From CAZYTM01 sp964649725 (GTDB taxonomy: Bacteria > Desulfobacterota > Desulfuromonadia > Geobacterales > Geobacteraceae): a DNA stretch of 64,000 nucleotides. The number at the start of each line of letters is the position of its first letter. Positions within the stretch are counted from its first letter, which is position 1. The stretch spans positions 1-64,000 of the forward strand of contig CAZYTM010000003.1 of the NCBI GenBank assembly GCA_964649725.1. The letters run 5' to 3'. A model generated the notes under the pieces. It searched no databases, was not told the origin of the DNA, and saw only the letters and a list, made by a program, of their open reading frames with translations. Both the position numbers and the translations under genes were made by a program. Below are positions 17,381 through 26,097 of this stretch, one piece after another.

Positions 17381-18793
17381 CTAATGTTGGGACAGCAGCA
17401 GCCTGATTTTGACAGGCTCATCACGCAATGATTTAACAAGTGGAGCTGGTGGCAAAAGGCGTTTTTCTATGACTCCACTACCCTGCAATGCCGATAGATC
17501 CAGGCCTTCCGTCTCAACCAGATCAACTTTGGCCAATGCCCTTTCCGGGCCTTCAGCCATGACAGTTGCTGGTTCACAGACTAGTTTCTTGAGACGAAAT
17601 CTTGCCGGCAACTTTCCGACAGTCTTTACTTTGACCCTTAGTTCTTTACGGATCTTTCTTTCTCCGTTAATCCGGACCGATGACGGCGTGATAGCAACAA
17701 TTGTTACACCAGTTGGAAGTTGAAAATCATCTTTCTTTATGGCCAATTGGTTACTACCTTCACGCACCCCTCCCAAATCGAGATCAGCAACGATGTCAAG
17801 CTGCTTGGGAGAAGGGATAAGGCTAGAGATGGTCTTAAGTTGTACTTCCACCTCTTCCGGGTCGGTTTTGGTCAGTGCTATTCCTGCAGGCAGATTATGG
17901 AATTTGATAGGGGCTGTGACCGTCAATATACCCCCCTGTCGAGATGTAATCATCAACCAGCTGGAGAAGACCAGAATAACTATTGCCACTTTTGGCCAGA
18001 GGTTACTAAATATTCTCCTCTGCAGAGAAACCGACATCTCCTCCTGTTCAGGGGGAGTAAGCAGCTTGCCAAGACGGAGAGCGAGTTCATCTGGAGAATC
18101 TATTAGATGTAGTTCCCCTCCAAGAATAAGAGAGACGTCACCCCTCTCCTCGGAAACTATAACTACTGCTGCATCTGACCGTTCACTGAGCCCGATTGCC
18201 GCTCGGTGTCGGGTGCCGAAATGCCTCGGGAGATCGGTATTAGCCGACAATGGCAAGTGACAGGAGGCCTGCACTATCCTGTCATCACGGATTATAACAG
18301 CACCGTCATGGAGCGGTGTCCCGTTATGAAAGATGCTCCCTATTAATTGCGAAGTGACAACGGCATCTACAGGGACACCATGAAGCAAGTATTCATCAAG
18401 AGGTTCCTGGCGTTGAAAAACTATAATAGCGCCGATCCTCTCTTTGGCCAGGGCAAAGAACAGTGTTCCCAACTCCATCAGATCCAAAGAAGAGGTATTA
18501 GCCGGTCGACCAAGAAAATGCCTGAGCAGGCTGAACCGATATAAAGCCTGACGTATCTCAGCCTGAAATAGAACAATAATGAGGACCAGCAGGACTGTCC
18601 CTAATTCCTGTAATACCCAACTGGTCATGAACAGGCCGAGGTTTTTGGTCACTATGTAGACAACTCCGAGGAAACCGAGCCCGATGACCACCTGCAGCGC
18701 CTTGGTATTCTTAAACCAGCGATATAGCTGGTATACCAGAACGCTCATTATGAAGATATCAATGATATCTTGCGGCCGGAAAAATGATAGCAA
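17381..18793 (-). CDS. Diadenylate cyclase (CdaA type) fused to a YbbR region
   Basis: A membrane c-di-AMP synthase. Residues 1-85 hold three membrane helices. The DAC domain (about 100-235) carries both catalytic motifs: DGA at 163-165 (GTPLHDGAVI) and RHR in GTRHRAA at 193-199. After a further membrane segment (about 265-283) the C-terminal 190 residues look like YbbR repeats (VTAPIKFHNLPAGIAL..., VRINGERKIRKEL...). In Firmicutes CdaA and its YbbR-containing regulator CdaR are separate neighbouring genes; here both lie in one 470-residue chain. The neighbouring wall hydrolase fits the known link between c-di-AMP and wall balance, but that is inference. Confidence 0.92.
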   Translation of the reverse strand: MLSFFRPQDIIDIFIMSVLVYQLYRWFKNTKALQVVIGLGFLGVVYIVTKNLGLFMTSWVLQELGTVLLVLIIVLFQAEIRQALYRFSLLRHFLGRPANTSSLDLMELGTLFFALAKERIGAIIVFQRQEPLDEYLLHGVPVDAVVTSQLIGSIFHNGTPLHDGAVIIRDDRIVQASCHLPLSANTDLPRHFGTRHRAAIGLSERSDAAVVIVSEERGDVSLILGGELHLIDSPDELALRLGKLLTPPEQEEMSVSLQRRIFSNLWPKVAIVILVFSSWLMITSRQGGILTVTAPIKFHNLPAGIALTKTDPEEVEVQLKTISSLIPSPKQLDIVADLDLGGVREGSNQLAIKKDDFQLPTGVTIVAITPSSVRINGERKIRKELRVKVKTVGKLPARFRLKKLVCEPATVMAEGPERALAKVDLVETEGLDLSALQGSGVIEKRLLPPAPLVKSLRDEPVKIRLLLSQH

Positions 18794-18868
18794 ACTTAAA
18801 CCCCTAACTTCAGATTCATTTTCTAGACAGATGATGCCATCGTACCCTGCCAGAAGTCAAATCTATGG

Positions 18869-20140
18869 CTATTTACTGGCCGGCTCTGCTGGTGCTTGTT
18901 TGTCTGGCCTGTTTGCCTCTGCTGCAGATGATAACTGCTTCTTTCTGGCAAACTCAGCCAGCAACTCCTGTTGTAGTGGTGGATTCGGATTGGCCTGCGG
19001 TAACTTCCCTAGATATGCTTCTTCGGTATATACATTTCGGGCATTCCACATGCTGAACCCGAACACCTTGGCGTCCCTGGCTGCCTGCATCTGGTCAATT
19101 ATCATTTTCTTGTCGTAATCCCCACCCAACTTGAAATCCTGTAACCATGGGCGCATTCGTGCCCTCTTACCTTCAAGCCTCTGCAAACCGCGCATGCAGG
19201 CATCGTAGATTACCCGGTAGGGATGTTCCCCTGGCCGTTTCAGGCCTAGATGGCCAGAAGGATAGTGCGATGGGTAAATCATTGGGCAGACATAATCCAC
19301 ATAAGGGGCAATATCTTCGATCCGCTGGCCGATATTAAGATCATCTTCCGCCATGGTAGTGAGACCGAAAATATCGGCTGAAACCAGAACATTTACAGGT
19401 TTTAGCTGCTGGTCGACATATTGGAAGAAATTTCTGATGACCTCATATTTCGGGATGTCCCCACGATAGACCGGATAATTTAAGGACTTCAATCTGCCAT
19501 CAGTAGGGAATCGCACATAATCAAACTGCACTTCGTCGAAACCGCGCTCGGCAGCCTCTTTTGCAATGGCCAGATTATAGTCCCAGACAGTTTTGGCGGC
19601 AGGATCTACCCAGGCAAGCCCCTTCCGGTCCTTCCACGCCCCCCCACCCTTGTTACCTATCGCCAGTTCCGGCTTTGCCTTGGCCAGATGAGGGTCCTGG
19701 AATACGGCGATCCGTGCGATGGTGTAAATCTTCCTCTCCCGGCAGTGCTTTAAGATCGCCTCAAGATTGTTAATTCGTCGTTCATATGCTCCGATCTCAG
19801 CCACCATAGGCACTTTTGAGTCATAACCAACTCTTCCGGTAGAGTCCTTGATATCAATCACTACTGCATTCAATTCTGTCTTTCCCATCATCTCGGTGAG
19901 GGCATAGAAGCGCTTAATCCCTGCCGTCCAGGAGGTAATATAGATAGCACGAAACTCGGTATTGAGGAGATCCCTTTTGGCAGGCGCCAGAGGAGTACTG
20001 GCCAATTCGGCCGTAGAAGTTTTCGTGGCAATCATAGTCTGTGAGCGTTTTTGTTGGCTATTTTTATTGAAATAATATCCTGAGGCAACAGCAGCAAGCA
20101 GAAGTATCAGCACGCAAGAGACGATTATCAACTTTTTCAA
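18869..20140 (-). CDS. DUF4015 putative glycosidase-like protein
   Basis: An exported or membrane-anchored protein of the DUF4015 family, with a GH13-like TIM-barrel fold. Motifs: YITSWTAG, VVIDIKDSTGRVGY, FDEVQFDYVRFPTDG and a late QDFKLGGDY. The acidic residues in DFDYVRFP-type strands resemble glycosidase active sites, but the substrate is unknown. A hydrophobic segment right after the start anchors it. I prefer the TTG at 20140, because GGAGG lies 5 nt before it; ATGs at 20161 and 20233 lack a good site. It lies 75 bp upstream of the diadenylate cyclase, the same direction. Confidence 0.82.
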   Translation of the reverse strand: MKKLIIVSCVLILLLAAVASGYYFNKNSQQKRSQTMIATKTSTAELASTPLAPAKRDLLNTEFRAIYITSWTAGIKRFYALTEMMGKTELNAVVIDIKDSTGRVGYDSKVPMVAEIGAYERRINNLEAILKHCRERKIYTIARIAVFQDPHLAKAKPELAIGNKGGGAWKDRKGLAWVDPAAKTVWDYNLAIAKEAAERGFDEVQFDYVRFPTDGRLKSLNYPVYRGDIPKYEVIRNFFQYVDQQLKPVNVLVSADIFGLTTMAEDDLNIGQRIEDIAPYVDYVCPMIYPSHYPSGHLGLKRPGEHPYRVIYDACMRGLQRLEGKRARMRPWLQDFKLGGDYDKKMIIDQMQAARDAKVFGFSMWNARNVYTEEAYLGKLPQANPNPPLQQELLAEFARKKQLSSAAEANRPDKQAPAEPASK

Positions 20141-20286
20141 GCTTTCCTCCAGATCAGACATTCTCGAGTGATATTTTACTGGTGTGCACTGCTGCATCTG
20201 TGCTAAAAACGACCTATGCAAATAATGCAGCAAAGCGTCTGAGAATCTAGATTTATATCATCTAAGGCAGAAAAAGGACAGGATAA

Positions 20287-20994
20287 ATGTATAAGCTTTC
20301 TGAAAAGGGGGAACGTATCAAGTCGATGTTCGGCAGCATCGCCCCTCGCTACGATTTTCTCAATCGACTGCTCAGCTTAGGGATTGATCGTCGTTGGCGT
20401 CGCTTTGCTGTCCAGCAGATATGTTACAGTGAAAATGGCCGTATTCTCGATGTCGCCACCGGAACAGGTGATGTTGCCCTGGAAATTGCCTTACAGACGC
20501 CATCTTCAGTCAAGATAATCGGTATAGACTTCTGCGAGGAGATGGTCGACCTTGGTCGTGTCAAGGTTGCACAGACACCCTATGCAAACCGTATCACCTT
20601 TGAGATAGCCCCCTGTGAGGATATCCCTTTTCCTGATGAAACTTTCGATGCTGTGACAATTGCCTTTGGCATCAGAAATGTTGTAGATAGGCTTCAGGGG
20701 TTGCGAGAGATGCAGCGGATCCTTAGACCAGGAGGGCGGGCTGTAATACTGGAGTTTTCCACCCCCCGTTCAAAACTCTTTAAAAAGCTATATTACTTCT
20801 ATTTTCTCAAGGTCCTGCCAATTATTGGCGGCCTCTTTTCTAAATTCAGCGCCTATCAGTACCTTCCTGATTCAGTTTTGGAGTTCCCCTCACAGGAAGA
20901 ATTCAAGCTTCTCATGTCCAGTGCAGGATTGCATAATCTTCGACACCATGACCTGACAGGTGGTATCGCTACGGTTTATATAGGAGAAAAATAG
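20287..20994 (+). CDS. ubiE: Demethylmenaquinone methyltransferase
   Basis: SAM-dependent C-methyltransferase of the last step of menaquinone synthesis (MenG/UbiE). The 235-residue protein has the UbiE signature YDFLNRLLSLGIDRRWR, SAM motif I DVATGTGDVALE and the late RMQRILRPGGRAVILEFS block. Menaquinone is the expected quinone of this bacterial group. It is a single plus-strand gene divergent from the DUF4015 gene, with AGGACAGG upstream of the ATG and a strong terminator downstream. Confidence 0.96.
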   Translation: MYKLSEKGERIKSMFGSIAPRYDFLNRLLSLGIDRRWRRFAVQQICYSENGRILDVATGTGDVALEIALQTPSSVKIIGIDFCEEMVDLGRVKVAQTPYANRITFEIAPCEDIPFPDETFDAVTIAFGIRNVVDRLQGLREMQRILRPGGRAVILEFSTPRSKLFKKLYYFYFLKVLPIIGGLFSKFSAYQYLPDSVLEFPSQEEFKLLMSSAGLHNLRHHDLTGGIATVYIGEK

Positions 20995-21017
20995 TAAGCC
21001 GAAGACTTAACTTTCAT

Positions 21018-21055
21018 AAAAAAGCCCCCAGAGTTATAACTCTGGGGGCTTTTTT
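21018..21055. terminator. Bidirectional rho-independent terminator
   Basis: A perfect stem AGCCCCCAGAGTT / AACTCTGGGGGCT with a very short loop, flanked by A runs on the left and T runs on the right. It therefore terminates both ubiE on the plus strand and the cytochrome operon on the minus strand, which converge here. Confidence 0.95.
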
Positions 21056-21098
21056 CAAGCACATCCGGGACAACCAAACTCTATCCCATCTTTTAATA

Positions 21099-22922
21099 TT
21101 AACGCCTGTAGTACAATCCATTCAAATTTCTGGTAAGATGATCTCTCATCTGTGCGATCGTAACAGAATTTGGCCTTGTCCAGGTAGTACCTGCTGCCCG
21201 AGCTGTTGAATAGGCCGTGAAACTTATCTGCCCATTGGGATCAGCTACCCCACCCTGTCGAATAATGTTGAAAGATTTCGCCACTCCTCCCACATAATAT
21301 GTAGTCGTTGTAGTTGAGGCAGCAGTAGTGCTACCAGCCCGATTTGAATAGGTAACTGCACCCTTCTGCAAATACTGGATGGAGTCGAAAATCAGCAGCC
21401 GGGCATAGGCACGGTTATGGACATGGAGACCAGGATCATGGGAGAGGAGGTAGTAGTTGAAAGCGGCCCCCATTGTGTCCTTACCGTTACCCCCGGTCGG
21501 GCTGACCGCAGTCCAGTTCTTGATTTCTGTAGCTGTTGATGAAGTCCCATTACGGAAGTTTGGGCGGGAAGAGTTGTAATAGATGCCTCGCTCACTGAGG
21601 GTAAATTTGAAGAAATCCATATCGGCATCAAAGAGTGCCTTCTCTTCTTCTCCAACGACTACCATGTCTTCGGTACCATGACAGCCGTAACAACCTGCGC
21701 CAGTAGCAGTAGGAGTCTTCCCTTTGGTCCAATTGGCGACTATATTCGGATTGAAGGTGTGAGATTTGGGATTATTATCACCATTGGCATTGAGACCCTG
21801 GTTACCAAGATGACATGCAACGCATGGGCCGTTAAGACCAGTGCTAATCCCACCTGAAATTAACGGTTGCCCGGTAACCGGTACTGCCACACCCAAGGTA
21901 CCATGCTCCCAACTACCGGTATCAGCACCTGCATTATATCCAGTGAAATAGTAGAAACTATAGTCAGGGTAGAAACTATAGCCGCCCAGACCGAAGAATA
22001 CTTCAGCCGATGTCAGATAATGCGGGGTCGGAACGCTTGCATTAGCAAAATTGGTTATAAGCGCAATCGAGCCACCACTCTGGCGACCGGAATGGCAGGA
22101 GATACAGAGGTTGGAAGCGCCGACATCCGGATATGTCACCTTGGTTGTTGTTGCGAACTGCTTGTAATAAGGAGCTACTACACCCCCACCGGTCCTGCGA
22201 ACGCTGTTTTTAAAGTCGTAGCTGGTATGACAGGCAGCGCAGACAATGACTTCACGAGTCGGGTCGCTGGAAGTCCCCCAGGCTGAAGTCGGGACGGTAA
22301 AGTGGCTGACAAAGCTGATGAATCCGGTGGCAGTATGACAACGAACACAGCTGGCATTCTGCTTGAAGTCTTCATCGGCAAATGCTGTGGCATCCACCTT
22401 GCCATGATTTAGCGCCCAATCCTTATGCTCCTGGCCAGGATCAGGGTTGTGCGGGTTGTGGCAGTTCTTGCAGTCGGCAAAGTTCTTGCTCATATACATG
22501 GCGTTGTAGACTGCATTGGCATCGCCGGTGGAGGTGTTGAAGTGAGCGGTCCCGACCAGGGTATGGCTGCCGGTGCCGTGACAGGTCCAGCACTGCCCCT
22601 GGGCACCATCTTTGGCCGGATCAGGATAAGGGAGCGGCCCTTTGCCGTAATGCTGGGAACCGCCACCATGGCAATCCTGGCAACCTACCCGCTTGTTGAC
22701 TGCATGGGCTGACTGACGATAGGTATCGACAATAGAGACCGCCGTGACCCTGCTTCTCTGCGCATCGTGGCAAGCTGAAGCATAACAGGTAGCATCATTC
22801 ACTCTATCGACATTTCCGACTGCGCCTACGCCATCCTTGTTGTCGCTGCCGCAGCCGGAAAGCGCCGCTGCAAAGATGAACACTCCAAGGGCGGCAAACA
22901 ACTTGAATAATTTTCTGCTCAT
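21099..22922 (-). CDS. Nine-heme outer-membrane lipoprotein cytochrome c
   Basis: A 607-residue multiheme cytochrome with a lipoprotein signal (lipobox LSGC at about 21-24). It has eight CXXCH motifs in order (CQDCH, CWTCH, CKNCH, CVRCH, CAACH, CISCH, CVACH, CYGCH) plus an N-terminal CX4CH (CYASACH), giving nine predicted hemes. The last 170 residues lack heme motifs. It is the third gene after a beta-barrel and an 8-heme periplasmic cytochrome. This is the order of Geobacter porin-cytochrome conduits (ombB-omaB-omcB type), in which the lipoprotein passes electrons to acceptors outside the cell. Sequence similarity to OmcB cannot be claimed from reading alone. Confidence 0.92.
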   Translation of the reverse strand: MSRKLFKLFAALGVFIFAAALSGCGSDNKDGVGAVGNVDRVNDATCYASACHDAQRSRVTAVSIVDTYRQSAHAVNKRVGCQDCHGGGSQHYGKGPLPYPDPAKDGAQGQCWTCHGTGSHTLVGTAHFNTSTGDANAVYNAMYMSKNFADCKNCHNPHNPDPGQEHKDWALNHGKVDATAFADEDFKQNASCVRCHTATGFISFVSHFTVPTSAWGTSSDPTREVIVCAACHTSYDFKNSVRRTGGGVVAPYYKQFATTTKVTYPDVGASNLCISCHSGRQSGGSIALITNFANASVPTPHYLTSAEVFFGLGGYSFYPDYSFYYFTGYNAGADTGSWEHGTLGVAVPVTGQPLISGGISTGLNGPCVACHLGNQGLNANGDNNPKSHTFNPNIVANWTKGKTPTATGAGCYGCHGTEDMVVVGEEEKALFDADMDFFKFTLSERGIYYNSSRPNFRNGTSSTATEIKNWTAVSPTGGNGKDTMGAAFNYYLLSHDPGLHVHNRAYARLLIFDSIQYLQKGAVTYSNRAGSTTAASTTTTTYYVGGVAKSFNIIRQGGVADPNGQISFTAYSTARAAGTTWTRPNSVTIAQMRDHLTRNLNGLYYRR

Positions 22923-22956
22923 ACTCTTTTTCCTCCCTTTATGTTGGTTTAATCAA

Positions 22957-23646
22957 TTAAAATGTCCCTGGCAGGTGGCACTTAAGACATACTCTGCTAC
23001 CCGCTCTATCCTTGTAATTACCCCTGACATCTTTCCAGTTGCGCGGGTGCGGGTTGACTCTGCCGCTACTGTGACACTGGATACAGACATCCCCCTGGGG
23101 ATGGCAGGTCTGGCAGGACTGCAGGTTTCTGCGCGCCTCTGTGGAGTGCTCGCTTTTCCAGGTCCAGGTCTGGCTGTTGCCACTGCGCAGATGCGACTTG
23201 ATGCGCAGACTCCCTTTGGGGAAACGGTCATGACAGGAGGTGCAATATTTCTGATCATGGCAGCGGTTACAGGTCTGCGGATTGTCTCGCGCCTTTAATG
23301 GGTGAATCGAAACGAAATCGCTCCGGTGACTCTTGGGGACGTAATCCCGTTTGAACGTTTCGGATGTCAGATCTGCGTTAATCCCTCCACCCTGATGGCA
23401 ATCAAGACAGTCTGACTGTTTGTGACACTGGGAGCAGTTATTCCCCTTCTTTGCCGCCAGCAGACGATGCCCACGGACCCAGTCACTGTCATGGTTGGGG
23501 GCAATGCCTTCAGCTTTGTGACAATCGTTGCATTCGGACAGTTTCGTTTCAGCATATTCCTTATGCTGCTGCTTCAGAGCCAAAGCCTGTTGCACATAGA
23601 GCACAGGCAGGAAGAGAAGCAAGCAGACGAACAACAGTTTCTTCAC
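22957..23646 (-). CDS. Eight-heme periplasmic cytochrome c
   Basis: A 229-residue exported cytochrome. A signal peptide (residues 1-23, ending ALA) is followed by eight CXXCH sites: CNDCH, CSQCH, CLDCH, CNRCH, CTSCH, CQTCH, CIQCH, CLKCH, spaced closely with pairs only a few residues apart. This is the size and heme count of OmaB-type proteins, which sit on the periplasmic side of a porin-cytochrome complex. It lies 15 bp after the barrel gene and 34 bp before the nine-heme lipoprotein gene, so the three are one transcript. Confidence 0.93.
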   Translation of the reverse strand: MKKLLFVCLLLFLPVLYVQQALALKQQHKEYAETKLSECNDCHKAEGIAPNHDSDWVRGHRLLAAKKGNNCSQCHKQSDCLDCHQGGGINADLTSETFKRDYVPKSHRSDFVSIHPLKARDNPQTCNRCHDQKYCTSCHDRFPKGSLRIKSHLRSGNSQTWTWKSEHSTEARRNLQSCQTCHPQGDVCIQCHSSGRVNPHPRNWKDVRGNYKDRAGSRVCLKCHLPGTF

Positions 23647-23661
23647 AGAACCACCCCCTTT

Positions 23662-24882
23662 CTAGAATGTTAGATCAAAGGCCACCCGGCCTGAGATGTT
23701 TTCCCCATAGCGAACATTCACATCATTCTGGACACGACTGCTGAGTGTCATGGTTTTATTCAACTTGTACTTACCACCAAACCAGTAACGGCGCGCAATT
23801 TCGTCGCCAGTAAGAGCGTCCCGCTGGTAAACGTCATAATTGATTCCTGCAGCTACCTGAGCTTTTTTCATGATGTCATACTCGACATCGGCAATAAAAC
23901 CATCGAAGTTGCCGTAGTAGCCAGAACGCTTGTCATATTCGACGTTCAACTTCAGAGGCTCTATAGGGCGGATGCCTGTACCAACGTGATAGACATCAGC
24001 ATAACCGCCGTTGCCATACCCCTGACGATTGTAGCCACCATTGACCGATATCTTCTCATTGATGGCGTAATCGACCCGGAAAACCCCTTCCTTATACTGA
24101 TTCACAGCAAAGACTGAATAAATGGAAGTTGTATCGAAGATAGGATAGCTCTCATAATATTCCGCTGTAAAAATCAGATTAGCCATAGGATAATATTTGA
24201 TCCCTGCCAGTGTTTCATTGAAGGTTTCACTGACCAGATCGAACCTGGCATTACCATACAATTTGAGGCTGTTTAACAGATACTGGCTGGCAGCAGCACC
24301 AAGCGAATCGCGAGCGACATCGCCACCATCCCACTTGCGAAACCAGCTCAGTTCAGCTTCAGTCCTTTTGTATCCTTGTAGATAAGCGGCCAGTCCCATT
24401 GCAGTATTGCCTGGGTCGCCTATTTCACCATTCAGTCCGAACAGCACATCCCGTCCACCTAAAGCAGTAAATGCCACAGGGCCGACGTTCTTCAGGTCGA
24501 CCTGGGCACCATCGATAATGGCGCTCCCAGCTGCTAGATTGACAAATTGACGACCGATTTTTATGTCGACTTTGTCATACAGACCACGATAGTCGCCATA
24601 CAGATAATACAGTCGTCCATTAAGCCCTTCCCCAGCAGTTAAATCCTGTGAGCCCCTGCCATACCCCTGGATGGAAAACTTGCCATCCTTGTCGATGTTG
24701 GTGACGGACAGTCGGAGATACTGGTTAATGTCGACTTGACGTTTGTTGTCAAGCAGTTCATTGTTGAACCATAGGAACTGGGTGGAACTGCTGCCATGAA
24801 TTTCCGCCGCCAATCCTGGGACGGCAGTCAATACAAGCATTGGCAACAGCATCATCCGTAACAAACATTTCATCCCTATCAT
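23662..24882 (-). CDS. Outer-membrane beta-barrel of a porin-cytochrome complex
   Basis: A 406-residue protein with signal peptide (cleavage near GLAAEIHG) and a body of alternating hydrophobic and aromatic strands (YLRLSVTNIDKDGKF, RVDYAINEKISVNGGYN, YWFGGKYKLN, and so on). It ends in a terminal Phe (VAFDLTF), the usual signal for barrel assembly. No heme or enzyme motif is present. Together with the two downstream cytochromes it should form the channel that lets hemes cross the outer membrane. The ATG at 24882 has AAGGAGG 4 nt upstream; a second ATG lies 9 bp later. Confidence 0.88.
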   Translation of the reverse strand: MIGMKCLLRMMLLPMLVLTAVPGLAAEIHGSSSTQFLWFNNELLDNKRQVDINQYLRLSVTNIDKDGKFSIQGYGRGSQDLTAGEGLNGRLYYLYGDYRGLYDKVDIKIGRQFVNLAAGSAIIDGAQVDLKNVGPVAFTALGGRDVLFGLNGEIGDPGNTAMGLAAYLQGYKRTEAELSWFRKWDGGDVARDSLGAAASQYLLNSLKLYGNARFDLVSETFNETLAGIKYYPMANLIFTAEYYESYPIFDTTSIYSVFAVNQYKEGVFRVDYAINEKISVNGGYNRQGYGNGGYADVYHVGTGIRPIEPLKLNVEYDKRSGYYGNFDGFIADVEYDIMKKAQVAAGINYDVYQRDALTGDEIARRYWFGGKYKLNKTMTLSSRVQNDVNVRYGENISGRVAFDLTF

Positions 24883-24961
24883 TGGACCTCCTTTCTCTTT
24901 TTATCACCTATCTCAGATATCTTGCTTAGATTGCTATCTTCCTGAAGCGCCTCCTTTCCAT

Positions 24962-25591
24962 TCAATTATCACGGCCCCTCGGCATTGATGGCTGTCTGGC
25001 CCATCCATATAGCAATATCTTGACATATTCCTGAATCACATAACTCCGCTTGGTTGCCTTGTACTTTTTCCGCAGCAGCAACTCTTCCTGATAAAAATAA
25101 CTCATGAAAAGTCCGTAGAAGGCTCTCGCCCCGATACCAAGGTCAAAATCACGCAATTCATCCCTTTTTTGCAGATCACTAAAACAGGCGGCAAATCCGT
25201 CGAACAGTTCATCGAGAAATTTGTGGTAACTATTTCGCAAAGAGGCTGGAGAACGCTGCAGTTCACTATGCAGCAGACGAAACCAGTCCTGCCGCTCGAC
25301 CAGGATGGCAACAAAATTATTGGCTATGTGCTGCAGCGCTCCCTCGCAATCAAGGGATCTGATATCCTCACGCAGTTCCCGCAGATCTGCAACGAATGCA
25401 TAGCGTGACATGACTTCCTGAAGGAGAATTTCTTTGCTGGGGAAATGGCGAAAGAGGGTAACTTCGGCAACACTGGCTTCTTTGGCAATATCTTTTGTAG
25501 TAGCAGCCGTAAACCCATTGCGGGAAAAAAGCTGCAACGCTGCCTTGAGAATTCTATCTTTTGTCGGTGCGCTTATATTTGCTGTCGGCAC
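24962..25591 (-). CDS. TetR-family transcriptional regulator
   Basis: A 209-residue regulator with the TetR N-terminal helix-turn-helix (TKDRILKAALQLFSRNGFTA, then TKDIAKEASVAEVTLFRHF, residues 10-52) and a helical ligand domain. The GTG at 25591 follows GGAGG. It lies 79 bp upstream of the barrel gene in the same direction. In G. sulfurreducens a TetR-type regulator (OrfR) heads the omb-oma-omc cluster, so control of this conduit is likely. A near-palindrome overlapping its own promoter region suggests autoregulation. Confidence 0.9.
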   Translation of the reverse strand: MPTANISAPTKDRILKAALQLFSRNGFTAATTKDIAKEASVAEVTLFRHFPSKEILLQEVMSRYAFVADLRELREDIRSLDCEGALQHIANNFVAILVERQDWFRLLHSELQRSPASLRNSYHKFLDELFDGFAACFSDLQKRDELRDFDLGIGARAFYGLFMSYFYQEELLLRKKYKATKRSYVIQEYVKILLYGWARQPSMPRGRDN

Positions 25592-25632
25592 TAAATCCCT
25601 CCAAACAAATAAAATACATATCGAAAAGTTTT

Positions 25633-25662
25633 GTGTAAGCGCTAACTAACTATGGATGTCAA
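25633..25662 (-). promoter_or_regulatory. Putative promoter and operator of the tetR-conduit operon
   Basis: On the minus strand TTGACA (25657-25662) lies 18 bp from a weak TTACAC (25633-25638). Between them, overlapping the -10 side, is GTTAGCGCTTAC (25635-25646), a palindrome matching at 10 of 12 positions. A repressor bound there would block the promoter. The -35 is good and the -10 poor, so the assignment is tentative. Confidence 0.4.
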
Positions 25663-26033
25663 AATTTTGTTATAATTCAACCCTTTATTTGATTTTTTAT
25701 TCAGTTATTCATATCTGCATATCTCTTGCCAGAACAGATGAATTCATAAAATTAGTTTGCATACCAATATTAATTGAATAATTGCAATAAGTTAATATTT
25801 CAGCTTCGTCCAATCTGCTTTCTGTACAAGATATTTTCCGCTATTTAACATATAACTCTGGCTGTCAAAAATGTGCCTGAGACAAATATATGACGTAGTT
25901 ACACCTTAAGTGAAATGCTATCAGCATGAGTTGGTTGATTGATTGTGGTCCAGGTAAGCTTGAGGGGAATTTGTCAATTACTTAAATCATGACTTCAAGT
26001 CGATGTTTGTCAAACTTTATTCATAAAATATAT
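25663..26033. other. AT-rich intergenic stretch
   Basis: About 370 bp without a supported ORF on either strand. It is noticeably richer in A and T than its surroundings. I looked for a GEMM-type riboswitch, a small RNA and an insertion sequence end, and saw none. Confidence 0.5.
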
Positions 26034-26071
26034 GAAAAAAGGTGACACCCATTATTGCAGGTAATCACCTA
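26034..26071 (-). terminator. Rho-independent terminator after the 84-residue ORF
   Basis: Minus strand: AGGTGA pairs with TCACCT, reinforced by ACC/GGT, around a loop, followed by six T (A run at 26035-26040 on the plus strand). It starts 27 bp after the stop of the small gene, which supports that gene being real. Confidence 0.8.
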
Positions 26072-26097
26072 ATTTCTTTGGAATAACCTCCACCATC

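Noticed and set aside
24883..26097. GEMM-type cyclic dinucleotide riboswitch upstream of the cytochrome operon
   Set aside because: Such riboswitches are common before Geobacter cytochrome genes, but I could not find the conserved core or the two helices here.
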